In this document: positions 46,014 to 54,875 of the stretch, one piece after another
Numbering within the stretch: the first letter of the stretch is position 1
Layout of the letters: each line of letters opens with the position of its first letter
Assembly (NCBI GenBank): GCA_963753105.1
Contig: CAVWBD010000008.1
Span: 62,001-126,000, forward strand
Reading direction: 5' to 3'
Source: SZUA-36 sp963753105
Lineage (GTDB): Bacteria > Pseudomonadota > Gammaproteobacteria > Xanthomonadales > SZUA-36
DNA: 64,000 nucleotides
Made by a program: the position numbers and the translations under genes
The notes under the pieces: model-generated
Told to the model about the DNA's origin: nothing
What the model saw: only the letters and a program-made list of their open reading frames with translations
Databases searched by the model: none

Positions 46014-46430
46014 TTATGAACCCAGCAGGTGCATGGCGATGCGGCGGTGGTGTCGATGGTCCCGGTGTTCAAACAGGTATATTCCCTGCCAGGTTCCCAG
46101 GGTGGGTCGTGAGCCCTGTACGGGGATGGTCAACTGGGTCTGGGTCAGGGCGGTCTTGATATGCGCGGGCATGTCGTCCGGCCCCTCGGCGCTGTGCCGG
46201 TATGGACCGTTGCGTGGCGCGATACGGGCAAAATAGTCTTGCAGGTCATGGCATACGTCGGGGTCGGCATTTTCCTGGATGGTCAGGGATGCTGAAGTAT
46301 GCTGGATAAACAGCGTCAACAGACCGTCCTGCATACCTTGCTGCTGGCACCAGTTCGCCACCTGTGCTGTGATGTCGTACAGCCCCGGGCCGTTTGTTTC
46401 CGTGCTCAAAATGTGCGTTACTTGTCGCAT
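46014..46430 (-). CDS. yjbQ: YjbQ family protein (UPF0047)
   Basis: The 138-residue protein has the family core: GLYDITAQVANWCQQQGMQD, GLLTLFIQHTSASLTIQENA, DPDVCHDLQDYFARIAP, and the C-terminal GTWQGIYLFEHRDHRHHRRI. The H in QHTSASL and the terminal histidine-rich strand are the usual putative metal site. Some members have weak thiamine-phosphate-synthase activity in vivo. It is divergent from the hypothetical gene at 46479. Confidence 0.9.
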   Translation of the reverse strand: MRQVTHILSTETNGPGLYDITAQVANWCQQQGMQDGLLTLFIQHTSASLTIQENADPDVCHDLQDYFARIAPRNGPYRHSAEGPDDMPAHIKTALTQTQLTIPVQGSRPTLGTWQGIYLFEHRDHRHHRRIAMHLLGS

Positions 46431-46478
46431 ATGAAGACCTTTTAATACCAGCTACCATTAAGCAACAACTGTATTTGG

Positions 46479-47234
46479 ATGAAAACTCAAAAACAACCCC
46501 GGTTGGTGTCCAGCGAGGATTTGCCGGCTTATTTCCAGTCCCATGACATCGCGTACCGGTCATGCGGGTCAGTGGGGCTCGGTTTTGGCCAGGGTAAGCC
46601 CCAGTTCCGCTTGTATGATTATCCGGGCCCGGCAGACGATGAAACCATGGGGCTTTTTTGTGAATGGCATACCGGGGATTTTTTCGACGTGGACACCGGC
46701 CCGCATGTTGCGATCGGCTTGAGGGGGCCGGTGACCGATGATCCCCATCGTGGCCGCGGCCTGGCCATCGGTATCCTGGCCAGTTGCTTGCGTGACCCGG
46801 CCAACCCCGAGGTGAGTTCACCGCTTTTCAGGGGTTGTCCTGATTGGCCGGGAGGGCCGGCATTTTTTGTCGAAGACTTTTCCTTGAACGACGGTGATAC
46901 ACCGATTGACAACTGGCAACTGAGTCCCGGCCGGCCGCTGCCGGACCTGCTGGGCAATGGTATCTACCGCATAGATATCCACGTCTCGATGGATCACGTC
47001 TGGGCCGGGGTATGGAAGGTGACTAAAAACGCATCTGAGGGTTCACGCACCTATACCTTCCTGGACCAGGTAGCCTGTTCGGATACGGGGCTGGGTTTCA
47101 GCGGTTTACCGTGCATGGAGCAGGCTGCAGACCGGGGGCGAGGCAACGCCTTTATCGGCGCCGGTTTTGCTGATCCGGACAATCGTTCGTTCATGGACAA
47201 CATCTATCTTGCCCATTGGAAAAATCAGGTCTGA
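46479..47234 (+). CDS. Hypothetical protein, beta-rich
   Basis: The 251-residue protein has no signal peptide. It is rich in aromatic residues, glycine and aspartate (VGLGFGQGKPQFRLYDYPGP, FFVEDFSLNDGDTPIDNWQL, GNGIYRIDIHVSMDHVWAGV), a composition usual for jelly-roll or lectin-like folds. Two cysteine-containing regions (ASCLRDPANP, QVACSDTGLGFSGLPCMEQA) occur. I do not recognise a family. It sits between yjbQ and the convergent phosphodiesterase gene. Confidence 0.55.
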   Translation: MKTQKQPRLVSSEDLPAYFQSHDIAYRSCGSVGLGFGQGKPQFRLYDYPGPADDETMGLFCEWHTGDFFDVDTGPHVAIGLRGPVTDDPHRGRGLAIGILASCLRDPANPEVSSPLFRGCPDWPGGPAFFVEDFSLNDGDTPIDNWQLSPGRPLPDLLGNGIYRIDIHVSMDHVWAGVWKVTKNASEGSRTYTFLDQVACSDTGLGFSGLPCMEQAADRGRGNAFIGAGFADPDNRSFMDNIYLAHWKNQV

Positions 47235-47249
47235 CCGGAGCGGGTTTTC

Positions 47250-48593
47250 TCAGTCTGGTATGGCCTGGAACAAGGTGGCCAGCGTGTCTTTATCACCGTC
47301 GATATAAGCGGGGCTTTCGAGCCCCAGTATTGACGTCATCAGCGGATAGACATCGACCATGCTGACCGGGCCCAGCGTGAGACCGGGCTTGATGTTTGGA
47401 CCGCTGGTGATAAAAAAGCCGTGCATCGCGGGAGATTCAGGCGCCCAGCCATGGTCTCCGGCGGTGATCTTTTCGCTTTTCTGATCACTCGAGAGTACCG
47501 CGAAACCCGCCTCCGGCATCAGGACCACATCGGGGAAGCGTGGGTTATCGTCAATGCGCCATTGCGCAGGTGTTTCGCCCGCCAGGTAGGCATGGCCGTG
47601 CTGCCAGTGCCGGTTGACGGTATCGACGATGTTCCGGGCGCGTCCGGCCTGGTCCTCCTCGAGGTGCAGGAACATGTAGGAACCGCCTTCGACGATGCTC
47701 ATGCCGTCGATATCCACGTATTGGTCCAGGATGAAGGGCGGTTGGTCTTCCAGGTATGCACGCAGGCCATGGTCAGATAAGACGATGATGTTGACCTGTT
47801 GGGCGTGTTCAATTTTCTCAAGACCATCCAGTAAACGGCCGAGATAGGTATCTACCTTCTGGATGGCTTCGATGCTCTCGGGAGAGTCCGGCCCGTACCA
47901 GTGTGAGTTGCTGTCCACGTCCTCGAAGTACAGGGTGACCAGGTGCGGGCGGTGTTGTTCCGGCTCCTCCAGCCAGGCCAAAACCTGGTCAACACGCTGT
48001 TCCCCGCTAATGTCCTTGTCGAAACTGCGCCAGTGGGAAGGGGACACACCCATGATCGGCGCCTCGGTCCCGACAAAGAAGAATGCTGCTGCAACCATGC
48101 CCTGTGTTTCGGCTGTCACCCAGATGGGTTCGCCGTCGTAGAACCGTGGGTCCTCGACGGCGTCCCTGTCTTTCAACGAATACCATTTGCCGCGTTCGGG
48201 GTCCAGGAAGTCGTTAGCCACCAGGCCGTGATGGGCCGGGTACAGGCCGGTGGCTATTGAGTAGTGGTTTGGAAACGTCAGCGTGGGGAATACCGGAACC
48301 AGTCGCTCCGCTTTTGAACCGGCATCGGCGATGCGGTCCAGGTTGGGTGTCGGGTAACGATCCATGTAATCCCAGCGAAAGCCATCAATGGATACTAGGA
48401 TCAGGTAGGGCTTGCTTAATTGCTGCGTGGCATTGACACCGCCAGTGCCTTGCAGCGTGACTTCTTCAACCCTGGGTTGATGCTGGCAGGCAACGGTAAA
48501 TACCAGTATTGCAGCCGAAATGACGGTTGTCCGGAACCACGTTTTTTTGGCCACTGGCAAGTTCCCTCTTTGTCCATTACTTGAAGTGTCCAA
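47250..48593 (-). CDS. Alkaline-phosphatase-superfamily nucleotide pyrophosphatase/phosphodiesterase (NPP), lipoprotein
   Basis: The 447-residue protein has a signal ending VFTVACQHQ, a likely lipobox. The metal and nucleophile motifs of NPP enzymes are present: ILVSIDGFRWDYMDRYPTPN (first metal aspartate), PVFPTLTFPNHYSIATGLYP (nucleophile threonine, asparagine), YFEDVDSNSHWYGPDSPE, VLSDHGLRAY (Asp-His) and GDHGWAPESPAMHGFFI (His). It hydrolyses phosphodiester or pyrophosphate bonds, for example in nucleotides or lipids, in the periplasm or at the outer membrane. The start at 48593 includes 13 polar residues; a later start is possible. Confidence 0.88.
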   Translation of the reverse strand: MDTSSNGQRGNLPVAKKTWFRTTVISAAILVFTVACQHQPRVEEVTLQGTGGVNATQQLSKPYLILVSIDGFRWDYMDRYPTPNLDRIADAGSKAERLVPVFPTLTFPNHYSIATGLYPAHHGLVANDFLDPERGKWYSLKDRDAVEDPRFYDGEPIWVTAETQGMVAAAFFFVGTEAPIMGVSPSHWRSFDKDISGEQRVDQVLAWLEEPEQHRPHLVTLYFEDVDSNSHWYGPDSPESIEAIQKVDTYLGRLLDGLEKIEHAQQVNIIVLSDHGLRAYLEDQPPFILDQYVDIDGMSIVEGGSYMFLHLEEDQAGRARNIVDTVNRHWQHGHAYLAGETPAQWRIDDNPRFPDVVLMPEAGFAVLSSDQKSEKITAGDHGWAPESPAMHGFFITSGPNIKPGLTLGPVSMVDVYPLMTSILGLESPAYIDGDKDTLATLFQAIPD

Positions 48594-48744
48594 TGTACCA
48601 AAAAACAGGCATGTTTTGGACTTAAAAATGATATTGAAATCAGGTGGATAAAGAGGGGGTGTATTCGGGTCCTGAAAGTGAGTAAGATGGCAGCCCTCAC
48701 CGGGTTTTCCTTGTTAAATATTTAGCATACAAAGGTACTTAAAT

Positions 48745-50076
48745 ATGAAGAAGAACGTGATCATCATGGGCGCTGCCGGACGGGATTTTCATAACTTCAA
48801 CACCTATTTTCGCGGCAACGAGGGCTACAACGTCGTGGCATTCACGGCCGCCCAGATACCCGATATTGACGGCAGGAAATATCCGGCTGAACTGGCGGGT
48901 GACCTGTACCCGGAAGGAATTCCAATTCTTGCAGAAGAGGACCTGACCAGGCTGATTGAAGAACATGAAGTCGATGATTGCGTATTCTCGTACAGTGATA
49001 TCACAAACCAGAAAGTGATGAGTATGAGTGCGCTGGTCAATGTGGCCGGTGCCAACTTCGTGCTGTTGGGCCCCAATGACACGATGATCGAGTCCACCAA
49101 GCCGGTGATCGCTGTCGGCGCCGTACGCACCGGTTGTGGCAAGAGCCAGACGTCCCGGAAAATCATCGAGTACCTGATGGAAAGGGGCCTGAAAGTCGTT
49201 GCGATCCGTCACCCGATGCCATACGGAGACCTGGTGGCCCAGAAGGTGCAGCGCTTTGCCACCATCGAGGATCTTGCGAAGCACGATTGCACCATCGAAG
49301 AGATGGAAGAGTACGAACCACACGTGGTGCGTGGCAATGTCATTTACGCGGGCGTTGATTACGAGGCCATCCTGCGGGCCGCAGAGCAGGACCCGGATGG
49401 TTGCGACGTTATCCTCTGGGACGGTGGTAACAATGATTTCCCGTTCTACGCACCGGACCTGAACATTACCGTCGTTGACCCACATCGCGCCGGCCACGAA
49501 TTGACCTACTACCCGAGTGAAGTGACCCTCAGGCTCGCCGACGTGGTGATCATCAACAAGATGGACAGTGCCGGGCCGGAAGGGATACAGCAGGTCAGGG
49601 ACAACATCGCCAGGGTAAATCCCGAAGCCGTGGTGGTTGATGCTGCTTCACCGATCAGGGTGGACAACCCTGACCTGATAAAGGGCAAGAAAGTGCTGGT
49701 GGTCGAGGACGGTCCGACCCTGACCCACGGCCAGATGACCATCGGTGCGGGTACCGTAGCGGCCCGTAAATACGGCGCTGCCGAATGTGTTGATCCACGG
49801 CCCTACACGGTCGGAAAACTGACCGAGACATTTGAAATCTATCCGGATATCGGGGCGTTGCTACCGGCCATGGGTTATGGCGATCAGCAGGTAAAAGACC
49901 TGGAAACGACGATCAACAATACCGAGTGTGACGCGGTGGTCATCGGTACACCAATCGACCTGAACCGGATCATCAAGATCAATAAACCCAATACCCGGGT
50001 GTATTACGATCTGCAGGAAATCGGCTATCCCGACCTGGGTGTCGTGCTGGATGATTTCCTGAGCGAGCTATCCTGA
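48745..50076 (+). CDS. Cyclic 2,3-diphosphoglycerate-synthetase-like P-loop GTPase/ATPase
   Basis: The 443-residue protein begins MKKNVIIMGAAGRDFHNFNT and has a Rossmann-like N-terminal domain (PDIDGRKYPAELAGDLYPEG). The P-loop is VGAVRTGCGKSQTSRKI near residue 130, with WDGGNNDFPFYAPDLNITVV and a guanine-specificity-like VVIINKMDSAGPEG (NKxD). GPTLTHGQMTIGAGTVAARK and CDAVVIGTPIDLNRIIKINK follow. The closest described family is the archaeal cyclic 2,3-diphosphoglycerate synthetase, but bacterial relatives are uncharacterised and the product here is unknown. It forms its own transcription unit. Confidence 0.8.
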   Translation: MKKNVIIMGAAGRDFHNFNTYFRGNEGYNVVAFTAAQIPDIDGRKYPAELAGDLYPEGIPILAEEDLTRLIEEHEVDDCVFSYSDITNQKVMSMSALVNVAGANFVLLGPNDTMIESTKPVIAVGAVRTGCGKSQTSRKIIEYLMERGLKVVAIRHPMPYGDLVAQKVQRFATIEDLAKHDCTIEEMEEYEPHVVRGNVIYAGVDYEAILRAAEQDPDGCDVILWDGGNNDFPFYAPDLNITVVDPHRAGHELTYYPSEVTLRLADVVIINKMDSAGPEGIQQVRDNIARVNPEAVVVDAASPIRVDNPDLIKGKKVLVVEDGPTLTHGQMTIGAGTVAARKYGAAECVDPRPYTVGKLTETFEIYPDIGALLPAMGYGDQQVKDLETTINNTECDAVVIGTPIDLNRIIKINKPNTRVYYDLQEIGYPDLGVVLDDFLSELS

Positions 50077-50158
50077 CGAGTTACTTGCCCAATTAAGGAG
50101 GGCTTACGCTCTTTCATCAATGGCAAGCCTGAGTTGACTCAGAGCCTGGGTGTTGGTC

Positions 50159-50413
50159 CTAGCGTTTTCTTTTGGAGCGGGTTTCTTTCAAGGCCTTTTT
50201 CCACATACGGTCTTCACTTCTCCTGCGCAGATAGACTCCGAGTACGAATAACACAGCGATGAATGGCATTGCCACCAGACTCAAGACCCTTGGACTCAGA
50301 TCATTGAGAGAACGCATAAGCTCATTGAAACCGACGGATTCGTTGCTGAAGATTACACCCAGTCCAACGACGAAGATCACAAAAAAGATTCCCAATACTA
50401 CGTACCTGCCCAT
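50159..50413 (-). CDS. Small membrane protein, two helices
   Basis: The 84-residue ORF encodes VVLGIFFVIFVVGLGVIF, a short amphipathic loop (NELMRSLNDLSPRV), then LVAMPFIAVLFVLGVYLRRR and a very basic tail ending KETRSKRKR. The topology suggests both ends in the cytoplasm. No family is recognised. Codon use looks like its neighbours, so a real gene is likely. Confidence 0.5.
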   Translation of the reverse strand: MGRYVVLGIFFVIFVVGLGVIFSNESVGFNELMRSLNDLSPRVLSLVAMPFIAVLFVLGVYLRRRSEDRMWKKALKETRSKRKR

Positions 50414-50522
50414 GGGTAAAGTTTATCGTGTCAACACACTTGGCGTATAGCCGCTGTCTGGCGAGAAACGGCAAATCGATCCCCGGCAAATCCTGACGGT
50501 TACGTAACACGGTGACGATAGT

Positions 50523-50640
50523 CGGCCGTGAGCTGCCTATCACCACTCCATTACATAACAGGCCGCTTCTGAGCGCATAGCAGCCGTTCATCAAGAGAAA
50601 TTTTCAACCGTACGACAGGCTGGAAACGGCCACGAGCGGA
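50523..50640 (+). repeat. Diverged direct repeat, copy A
   Basis: This 118-bp stretch is similar to 52346-52460 in the same orientation. Shared exact blocks are GCTGCCTATCAC and GCTTCTGAGCGCA. The pair brackets the collagen-like gene. Confidence 0.55.
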
Positions 50641-50740
50641 TTCACGCCGAGACGCGACCAGCTAAAATCTACAGCTGAACTGTTCGTGTACAGGCAGGCG
50701 CCCGGGCGGTCGCAGACAACCCGCACGGGCGTCCGGTATC

Positions 50741-51718
50741 TCAACCCGTCGGAAACGTTGTACTGCACATGATTATGCAGTAGAACAGGGCCGGGATGTC
50801 GTGAAGCGGGTCAGCACTATCGATGAAAATACACTCGGCGTAACCGGGGCCCATGTAACCCGTGTTGTCGTACGTTATGATCAGGTCCGTGATATCTCCA
50901 TCGACCCAGTAAAGATAGTCCCTGGGCTGAATGAAGACCTCTACGGGCTTATAACCTGGCTGACAAAAACCGGATATCCGCGTAACTCCTGGGCTTCCGA
51001 TTTCGACATTGCGAGCCTTCAGCAGGTAGATGCCCACTTCCGGCGCATCCGCACCTGGTTCACCCTGCGGCCCGATTGGCCCGGTTTCACCCTGCGGCCC
51101 GATTGGCCCGGTTTCACCTTGTGGCCCGATTGGCCCGGTTTCACCCTGCGGCCCGATTGGCCCGGTTTCACCTTGTGGCCCGATTGGCCCGGTTTCACCT
51201 TGTGGCCCGATTGGCCCGGTTTCACCTTGTGGGCCTGGATCACCCTGTGGCCCTGGAACAGTGCTGTCTGCGCCCGGAGGCCCTTGTGGGCCTGGATCAC
51301 CCTTCTCACCCGTGTCGCCTTTCGGACCCTGAATCCCCCGGTCTCCTTGCGGCCCCATGGGACCTATGGGACCAACAGCACCGATGGTCAAGTCATATAC
51401 CTCCGCATACTTATCCTGCGTGATGACGAGTCTGTAGTCGCCAGCCACAATGGATGAGGGCAAGGCAAATATCAATTCGCCAACATCAGATGTCAGATAT
51501 GGCTTGGTAATTTCTTCGGCTCCCAGGTAAATGGTGGGATCATCGAAATCAGTACCAAAAATCTGCACTTCCCCAGCTTCAAAATTTACAACCACCGTGG
51601 TGATCTGTGGCATTAATGGTTTTGGATCGTCCTTCTTAGCAATTGCCGGAATCGAAACAATCATTGACCCAAGTGTAATGGCCAGAATTAACCGCTTACT
51701 TATTTGAAAGTCCATCAT
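50741..51718 (-). CDS. Collagen-like secreted protein with N-terminal IPT/TIG-like region
   Basis: The 325-residue protein has a signal peptide (LILAITLGSMIVSIPAIA). Residues about 35-110 (TTVVVNFEAGEVQIFGTDFD, AGDYRLVITQDKYAEVYDLT) resemble an IPT/TIG beta domain. From about 115 to 225 it is built from Gly-X-Y triplets: GPIGPMGPQGDRGIQGPKGD and six perfect GETGPIGPQ units. A C-terminal domain of about 95 residues with four or five cysteines (SGFCQPGYKP, AECIFID, YCIIMC) is unknown. Such collagen-like proteins form trimeric surface stalks. The gene is uninterrupted. It may act as an adhesin or a spacer; that is inference. Confidence 0.85.
   Translation of the reverse strand: MMDFQISKRLILAITLGSMIVSIPAIAKKDDPKPLMPQITTVVVNFEAGEVQIFGTDFDDPTIYLGAEEITKPYLTSDVGELIFALPSSIVAGDYRLVITQDKYAEVYDLTIGAVGPIGPMGPQGDRGIQGPKGDTGEKGDPGPQGPPGADSTVPGPQGDPGPQGETGPIGPQGETGPIGPQGETGPIGPQGETGPIGPQGETGPIGPQGETGPIGPQGEPGADAPEVGIYLLKARNVEIGSPGVTRISGFCQPGYKPVEVFIQPRDYLYWVDGDITDLIITYDNTGYMGPGYAECIFIDSADPLHDIPALFYCIIMCSTTFPTG
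51063..51224. repeat. Tandem repeat, 27 bp x 6
   Basis: Six consecutive 27-bp units encode GETGPIGPQ on the minus strand. Units differ mainly at synonymous positions (CCCTGCGG or CCTTGTGG at the start of the unit). Length variation by slippage would change the collagen rod in 9-residue steps. Confidence 0.9.
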
Positions 51719-51805
51719 GAATCCCCTTCCACGAAATGAAAGATCACTGGCGACATGCCAGTCCTGCTAGCGAATAGAAAGGTTATCGGATTTTTATTGA
51801 CAGGC

Positions 51806-52137
51806 TTATATGGATAATCTGGCTATCTGGTAGCGCGGTAACGCGTTGATGAGTATACGCTTCTTGGGGTGAAAATCCAGAGTGGTTCCAAATCGTTCAC
51901 TCAAGGACAACTCTGCAAACCGATACCCTTCCAAGCCTGGCACCGGGCGTCCCAGTAACGCATCTCCATGCTGCAGATGTGCCAACACCGCATTAATCGA
52001 AGATGTGATTGGGTGGAAGCTGCCGTTACCTTCAGCATGGCACATGTCCATATCTTGGCAAAAGTTGGAATTGAAAAAAGCAATGAGCCAAGCACATACG
52101 GCCGGTAGTTAGCTGTTTGACCGGGTAAAAGGTTCAT
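51806..52137 (-). pseudogene. Small exported hypothetical protein, frameshifted
   Basis: One frame starts MNLLPGQTANYRPYVLGSLL, then FSIPTFAKIW, like an export signal; another continues FHPITSSINAVLAHLQHGDA and FAELSLSERFGTTLDFHPKK, ending at 51806. A frame change near 52040 would join them into about 110 residues. I recognise no family. The next 400 bases (52138-52537) hold only the repeat copy B. Confidence 0.35.
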
Positions 52138-52345
52138 ACAAAGTCCCCTCCTTCACGGACATGCCATTCCTGCCAGGTGGACGATCCCTGAACTTCAATG
52201 AATCGAGCCGCCGTGCGAATCGCCGTTGCTTCGGAAAGGTTATTGGTTTGTTCTTACTGGCTCATGCGAAGAGCCTGACGAAAAGAATAGCATTCCAAAA
52301 CGCTCAGCCACCAGCTACCACTGTAAGCATTGGCCGTCCACTTTT

Positions 52346-52460
52346 GGCCGTTTGCTGCCTATCACTGCCCCCCAACAGGATAGTCTGCTTCTGAGCGCAA
52401 AGCGGCTGTTCTCCAGGCATTATTTCCAACGGAGCGAAAGACTGCAAACGACCAGTAGCG
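52346..52460 (+). repeat. Diverged direct repeat, copy B
   Basis: Counterpart of 50523-50640, same orientation, with conserved blocks GCTGCCTATCAC and GCTTCTGAGCGCA and similar flanks down to the GGAAACGGCC / TGCAAACGACC region. Confidence 0.55.
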
Positions 52461-52537
52461 ATCCATTGTCCTATGAACTTGAATTGCCAAATACCCGTTT
52501 CTAAAAATGTCTCGTCATAGCGGGTGAACGTTGGGCT

Positions 52538-52729
52538 TCAGTTACCATAAAGACAGCGGTCCCGTTCGCTTCGGTCTGCGATCTTTGAACATTCCGCCAC
52601 CTTTTGTTGAAACGATGGTTCGATTGGCTGATCTTTGACAACCGATGGATCACTGGCGCAAGCCATCATGAGAACGGGGACTATCGTGGTCAAAATCATC
52701 TTGTGTGGAAATGGAACACGCTGTTTCAT
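52538..52729 (-). CDS. Small lipoprotein
   Basis: The 63-residue ORF has a basic start, a hydrophobic stretch (MILTTIVPVLMMAC) and a lipobox MMAC. The mature part SDPSVVKDQPIEPSFQQKVA ends CSKIADRSERDRCLYGN, with two cysteines that could pair. It is a short outer-membrane or periplasmic lipoprotein without a known family, located just downstream of the CPBP gene on the same strand. Confidence 0.6.
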   Translation of the reverse strand: MKQRVPFPHKMILTTIVPVLMMACASDPSVVKDQPIEPSFQQKVAECSKIADRSERDRCLYGN

Positions 52730-52752
52730 TAACTGATTTTATACTGGTGATC

Positions 52753-53660
52753 TCAAAAACCCAAGGTAACCAGCATTTCTGACACGTTCGGCAGCCAGTC
52801 GCCTGCAGCGTGAACCAATATCACGATTAGCAAGCTACGGGTCCCAGCCAGATCACGCCCATGAAAAGCCCCGCTACCGAGATCACCGCCACGCTGTAGG
52901 CCAACGCAAACAGCAATGACGGTTCGGCAAACAGGTCGGCCGCATTCTGTTCCCAGCGTAGGTAGTAACCCGGTGCATGCGCAAGACCAAACAGCAAAGC
53001 TGCGATGAACAGGCCGGACGTGGGATTGTCGAGCCACCTTGAGAGTCGTTCCTGCAACAGGCCACGGAAGATAAATTCTTCGACGAGCCCGACCTCGGCC
53101 ATCAGCACGAGATATACGATCATTCCGCCGCCGAGCAGGATTGTCAACGAATAGCCCGCGGCGTCGATTCGTTGCAGACCCTGGCCAATCAAGGCGTTTA
53201 CACCAATGATCGCCAGCGACAGCACGAGAGCGATGAGAAGGCCGCGACGACCGATGTCAAACGACAAAAAATCGCGTCAGCGGTATCCGCGTTGCGCAAG
53301 GATCGCAAATGGAATGACGACAAAGAACACCAGTTTGCCAGCGAACTTGGTGAAGTAGTTGGCGGGGTCTTCCGGCAATAGGCTATCGATCGTCTCCATG
53401 CCGATGGTCAGAAACAGCACGATTACCAGCAGGTAGGTGATCATCAATTTCGATTCGCTTGCTGGTGCATCTACCTTCACAGGTAAGGGTTCGTAGTTCC
53501 TGGTGACCAGTACGGTGACAGCCGGCAGCAGCAGACCGAAGATGACAAGAACAACTACCGGTTCCAACGGGCCGAAGTCGAAGGCGGCTAACACGATGAC
53601 GCTCGCAACATAGATCAGCGCGTAGCCGATGAAGAACGGGTTCGTGAAGAAAGCGCGCAT
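52753..53660 (-). pseudogene. CPBP-family (CAAX/Abi) intramembrane metalloprotease, in-frame stop and frame change
   Basis: The N-terminal part begins MRAFFTNPFFIGYALIYVAS and has four hydrophobic helices. After GYR an in-frame TGA (53277-53279) interrupts the frame, which then continues without shift as RDFLSFDIGRRGLLIALVLS. The CPBP motifs follow: EVGLVEEFIFRGLLQERL (E-E-x3-R), LFGLAHAPGYYL (F-x3-H) and, after a frame change near 52860, VILVHAAGDWLPNV (H-x3-D/N). The composite is about 302 residues, normal for the family. The family includes bacteriocin-immunity and prenyl-protein proteases. Two lesions suggest either inactivation or sequence errors; alternatively the first part is a separate membrane protein. 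Confidence 0.7.
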
Positions 53661-53858
53661 GTGTCAACTCCTGCCTGAGTAATGAGGACTGGTCCGTGGA
53701 CAACCGGCTACGTGATCATGCAGACATCTGAATTAGAAGACTGCGGGTGATGAGAGTCAAGCAATGCCGTAAAATTGCTTGATTAGCATCGATGGACAAC
53801 GTGCGATAGGATAACTAAAACCGCATGCCAGGCAGAACATTAACCGGGGAGATTATTA

Positions 53859-54224
53859 GTGAGCAGCAGAGCACAGGTTGAATCCGCGATATTACAATTT
53901 TTCGAAGCGCTGAACTCCGATGATGCCAGTGGGTTGCCGCTTGCGGAACAAGTCAAATTCTTCGGAATGCTTTCACCGGAACCCATTTGCGGAGAGGTTG
54001 AGGTTCGAGACCACATCCAACAGGTCGCACCGTTCATGCTGAATGAAACAATCAGGCAGATGATTATTGAAGGCGACTCAGGCGCTGTGCTGGCCAAATT
54101 CGAGGGAGTTAACGGTGTCCACGTTGATGGGACATATTTTCTGAAAGTAGAAGATGGAAAAATCAGCGAGATCAGAGCTGTTCTTGATACCAGGCCATTA
54201 TTCGCCGGTGGCAAGGGGCAGTAG
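53859..54224 (+). CDS. SnoaL/NTF2-like protein
   Basis: A GTG start at 53859 follows GGGGAG at 53849-53854. The 121-residue protein (VESAILQFFEALNSDDASGL, VKFFGMLSPEPICGEVEVRD, AKFEGVNGVHVDGTYFLKVE, KISEIRAVLDTRPLF) has the helix-helix-strand pattern of SnoaL-like NTF2 folds: alpha+beta cone proteins that act as isomerases, hydrolases or binding proteins. Nothing specific can be said of its ligand. Confidence 0.7.
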   Translation: MSSRAQVESAILQFFEALNSDDASGLPLAEQVKFFGMLSPEPICGEVEVRDHIQQVAPFMLNETIRQMIIEGDSGAVLAKFEGVNGVHVDGTYFLKVEDGKISEIRAVLDTRPLFAGGKGQ

Positions 54225-54307
54225 CACTCCAATCTCATCATCAACCCGGCCATCGCAGGCGTCCTGCAGGCGCATACAAGGTTTGCCACTGGCCGTGATA
54301 GCGTACT

Positions 54308-54775
54308 TCATTTATTCGATGTTGTATTACCCAGGTCAAAAGTGCCGGTTTGGGAAACCCTCAATGATGGGAAAAACCCGCCGACATCAAGTCTTGCCTC
54401 GAATTCGTATTGCAGGGCTTCATCCTGGTTTTGCACCATGTTGGCTAAAAACCGGATACCCTCGATAAGGTTTGCGCTCGCGGAAAGGGTGATATCGCCC
54501 TCGCTGTATCCTTCAATTTGCGGGTAGTCTTTTCCCACGCCCTTTACCAGTTCATAACCTTTCAGCGAAACGGAATAGACAACGCCTTCGAGATTTATCG
54601 GGGCGGGGTTGGGATTAATAATACGTAAACCGATCTCAAAGGCGGGTATTGCACCCTCGGATGGAAGTGTGTGGAACGAAGTAATTATGACAGTAGGTTC
54701 TTCGTAGTCCGGGTGCAGCGTGGCGCAGGCTGTGAACAGCAAGCAGGTTGTTATGGAAATAATGATTTTGCCCAT
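54308..54775 (-). CDS. LEA14-like (LEA_2/WHy domain) lipoprotein
   Basis: I prefer the start at MGKIIISITTCLLFTACATL, a lipoprotein signal with LFTAC lipobox. The mature part PTVIITSFHTLPSEGAIPAF, EIGLRIINPNPAPINLEGVV, YSVSLKGYELVKGVGKDYPQ matches the water-stress/LEA14 beta-sandwich, with the typical NPNPAPI motif after the first strands. Gram-negative members are outer-membrane-facing lipoproteins of unknown role, sometimes linked to desiccation or membrane stress. Confidence 0.82.
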   Translation of the reverse strand: MGKIIISITTCLLFTACATLHPDYEEPTVIITSFHTLPSEGAIPAFEIGLRIINPNPAPINLEGVVYSVSLKGYELVKGVGKDYPQIEGYSEGDITLSASANLIEGIRFLANMVQNQDEALQYEFEARLDVGGFFPSLRVSQTGTFDLGNTTSNK

Positions 54776-54875
54776 GATCTGCCTCGTGAAAGTCATGTCT
54801 TGATTGTTGGTGGCCTGTTCAAAGGTCCGTTTTAACAGTATATGGGATTAACACATCCTGACGATGACGTGGTGG

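Noticed and set aside
51063..51224. CRISPR-like array
   Set aside because: The 27-bp units are directly adjacent without spacers and encode Gly-X-Y collagen triplets in an intact gene.
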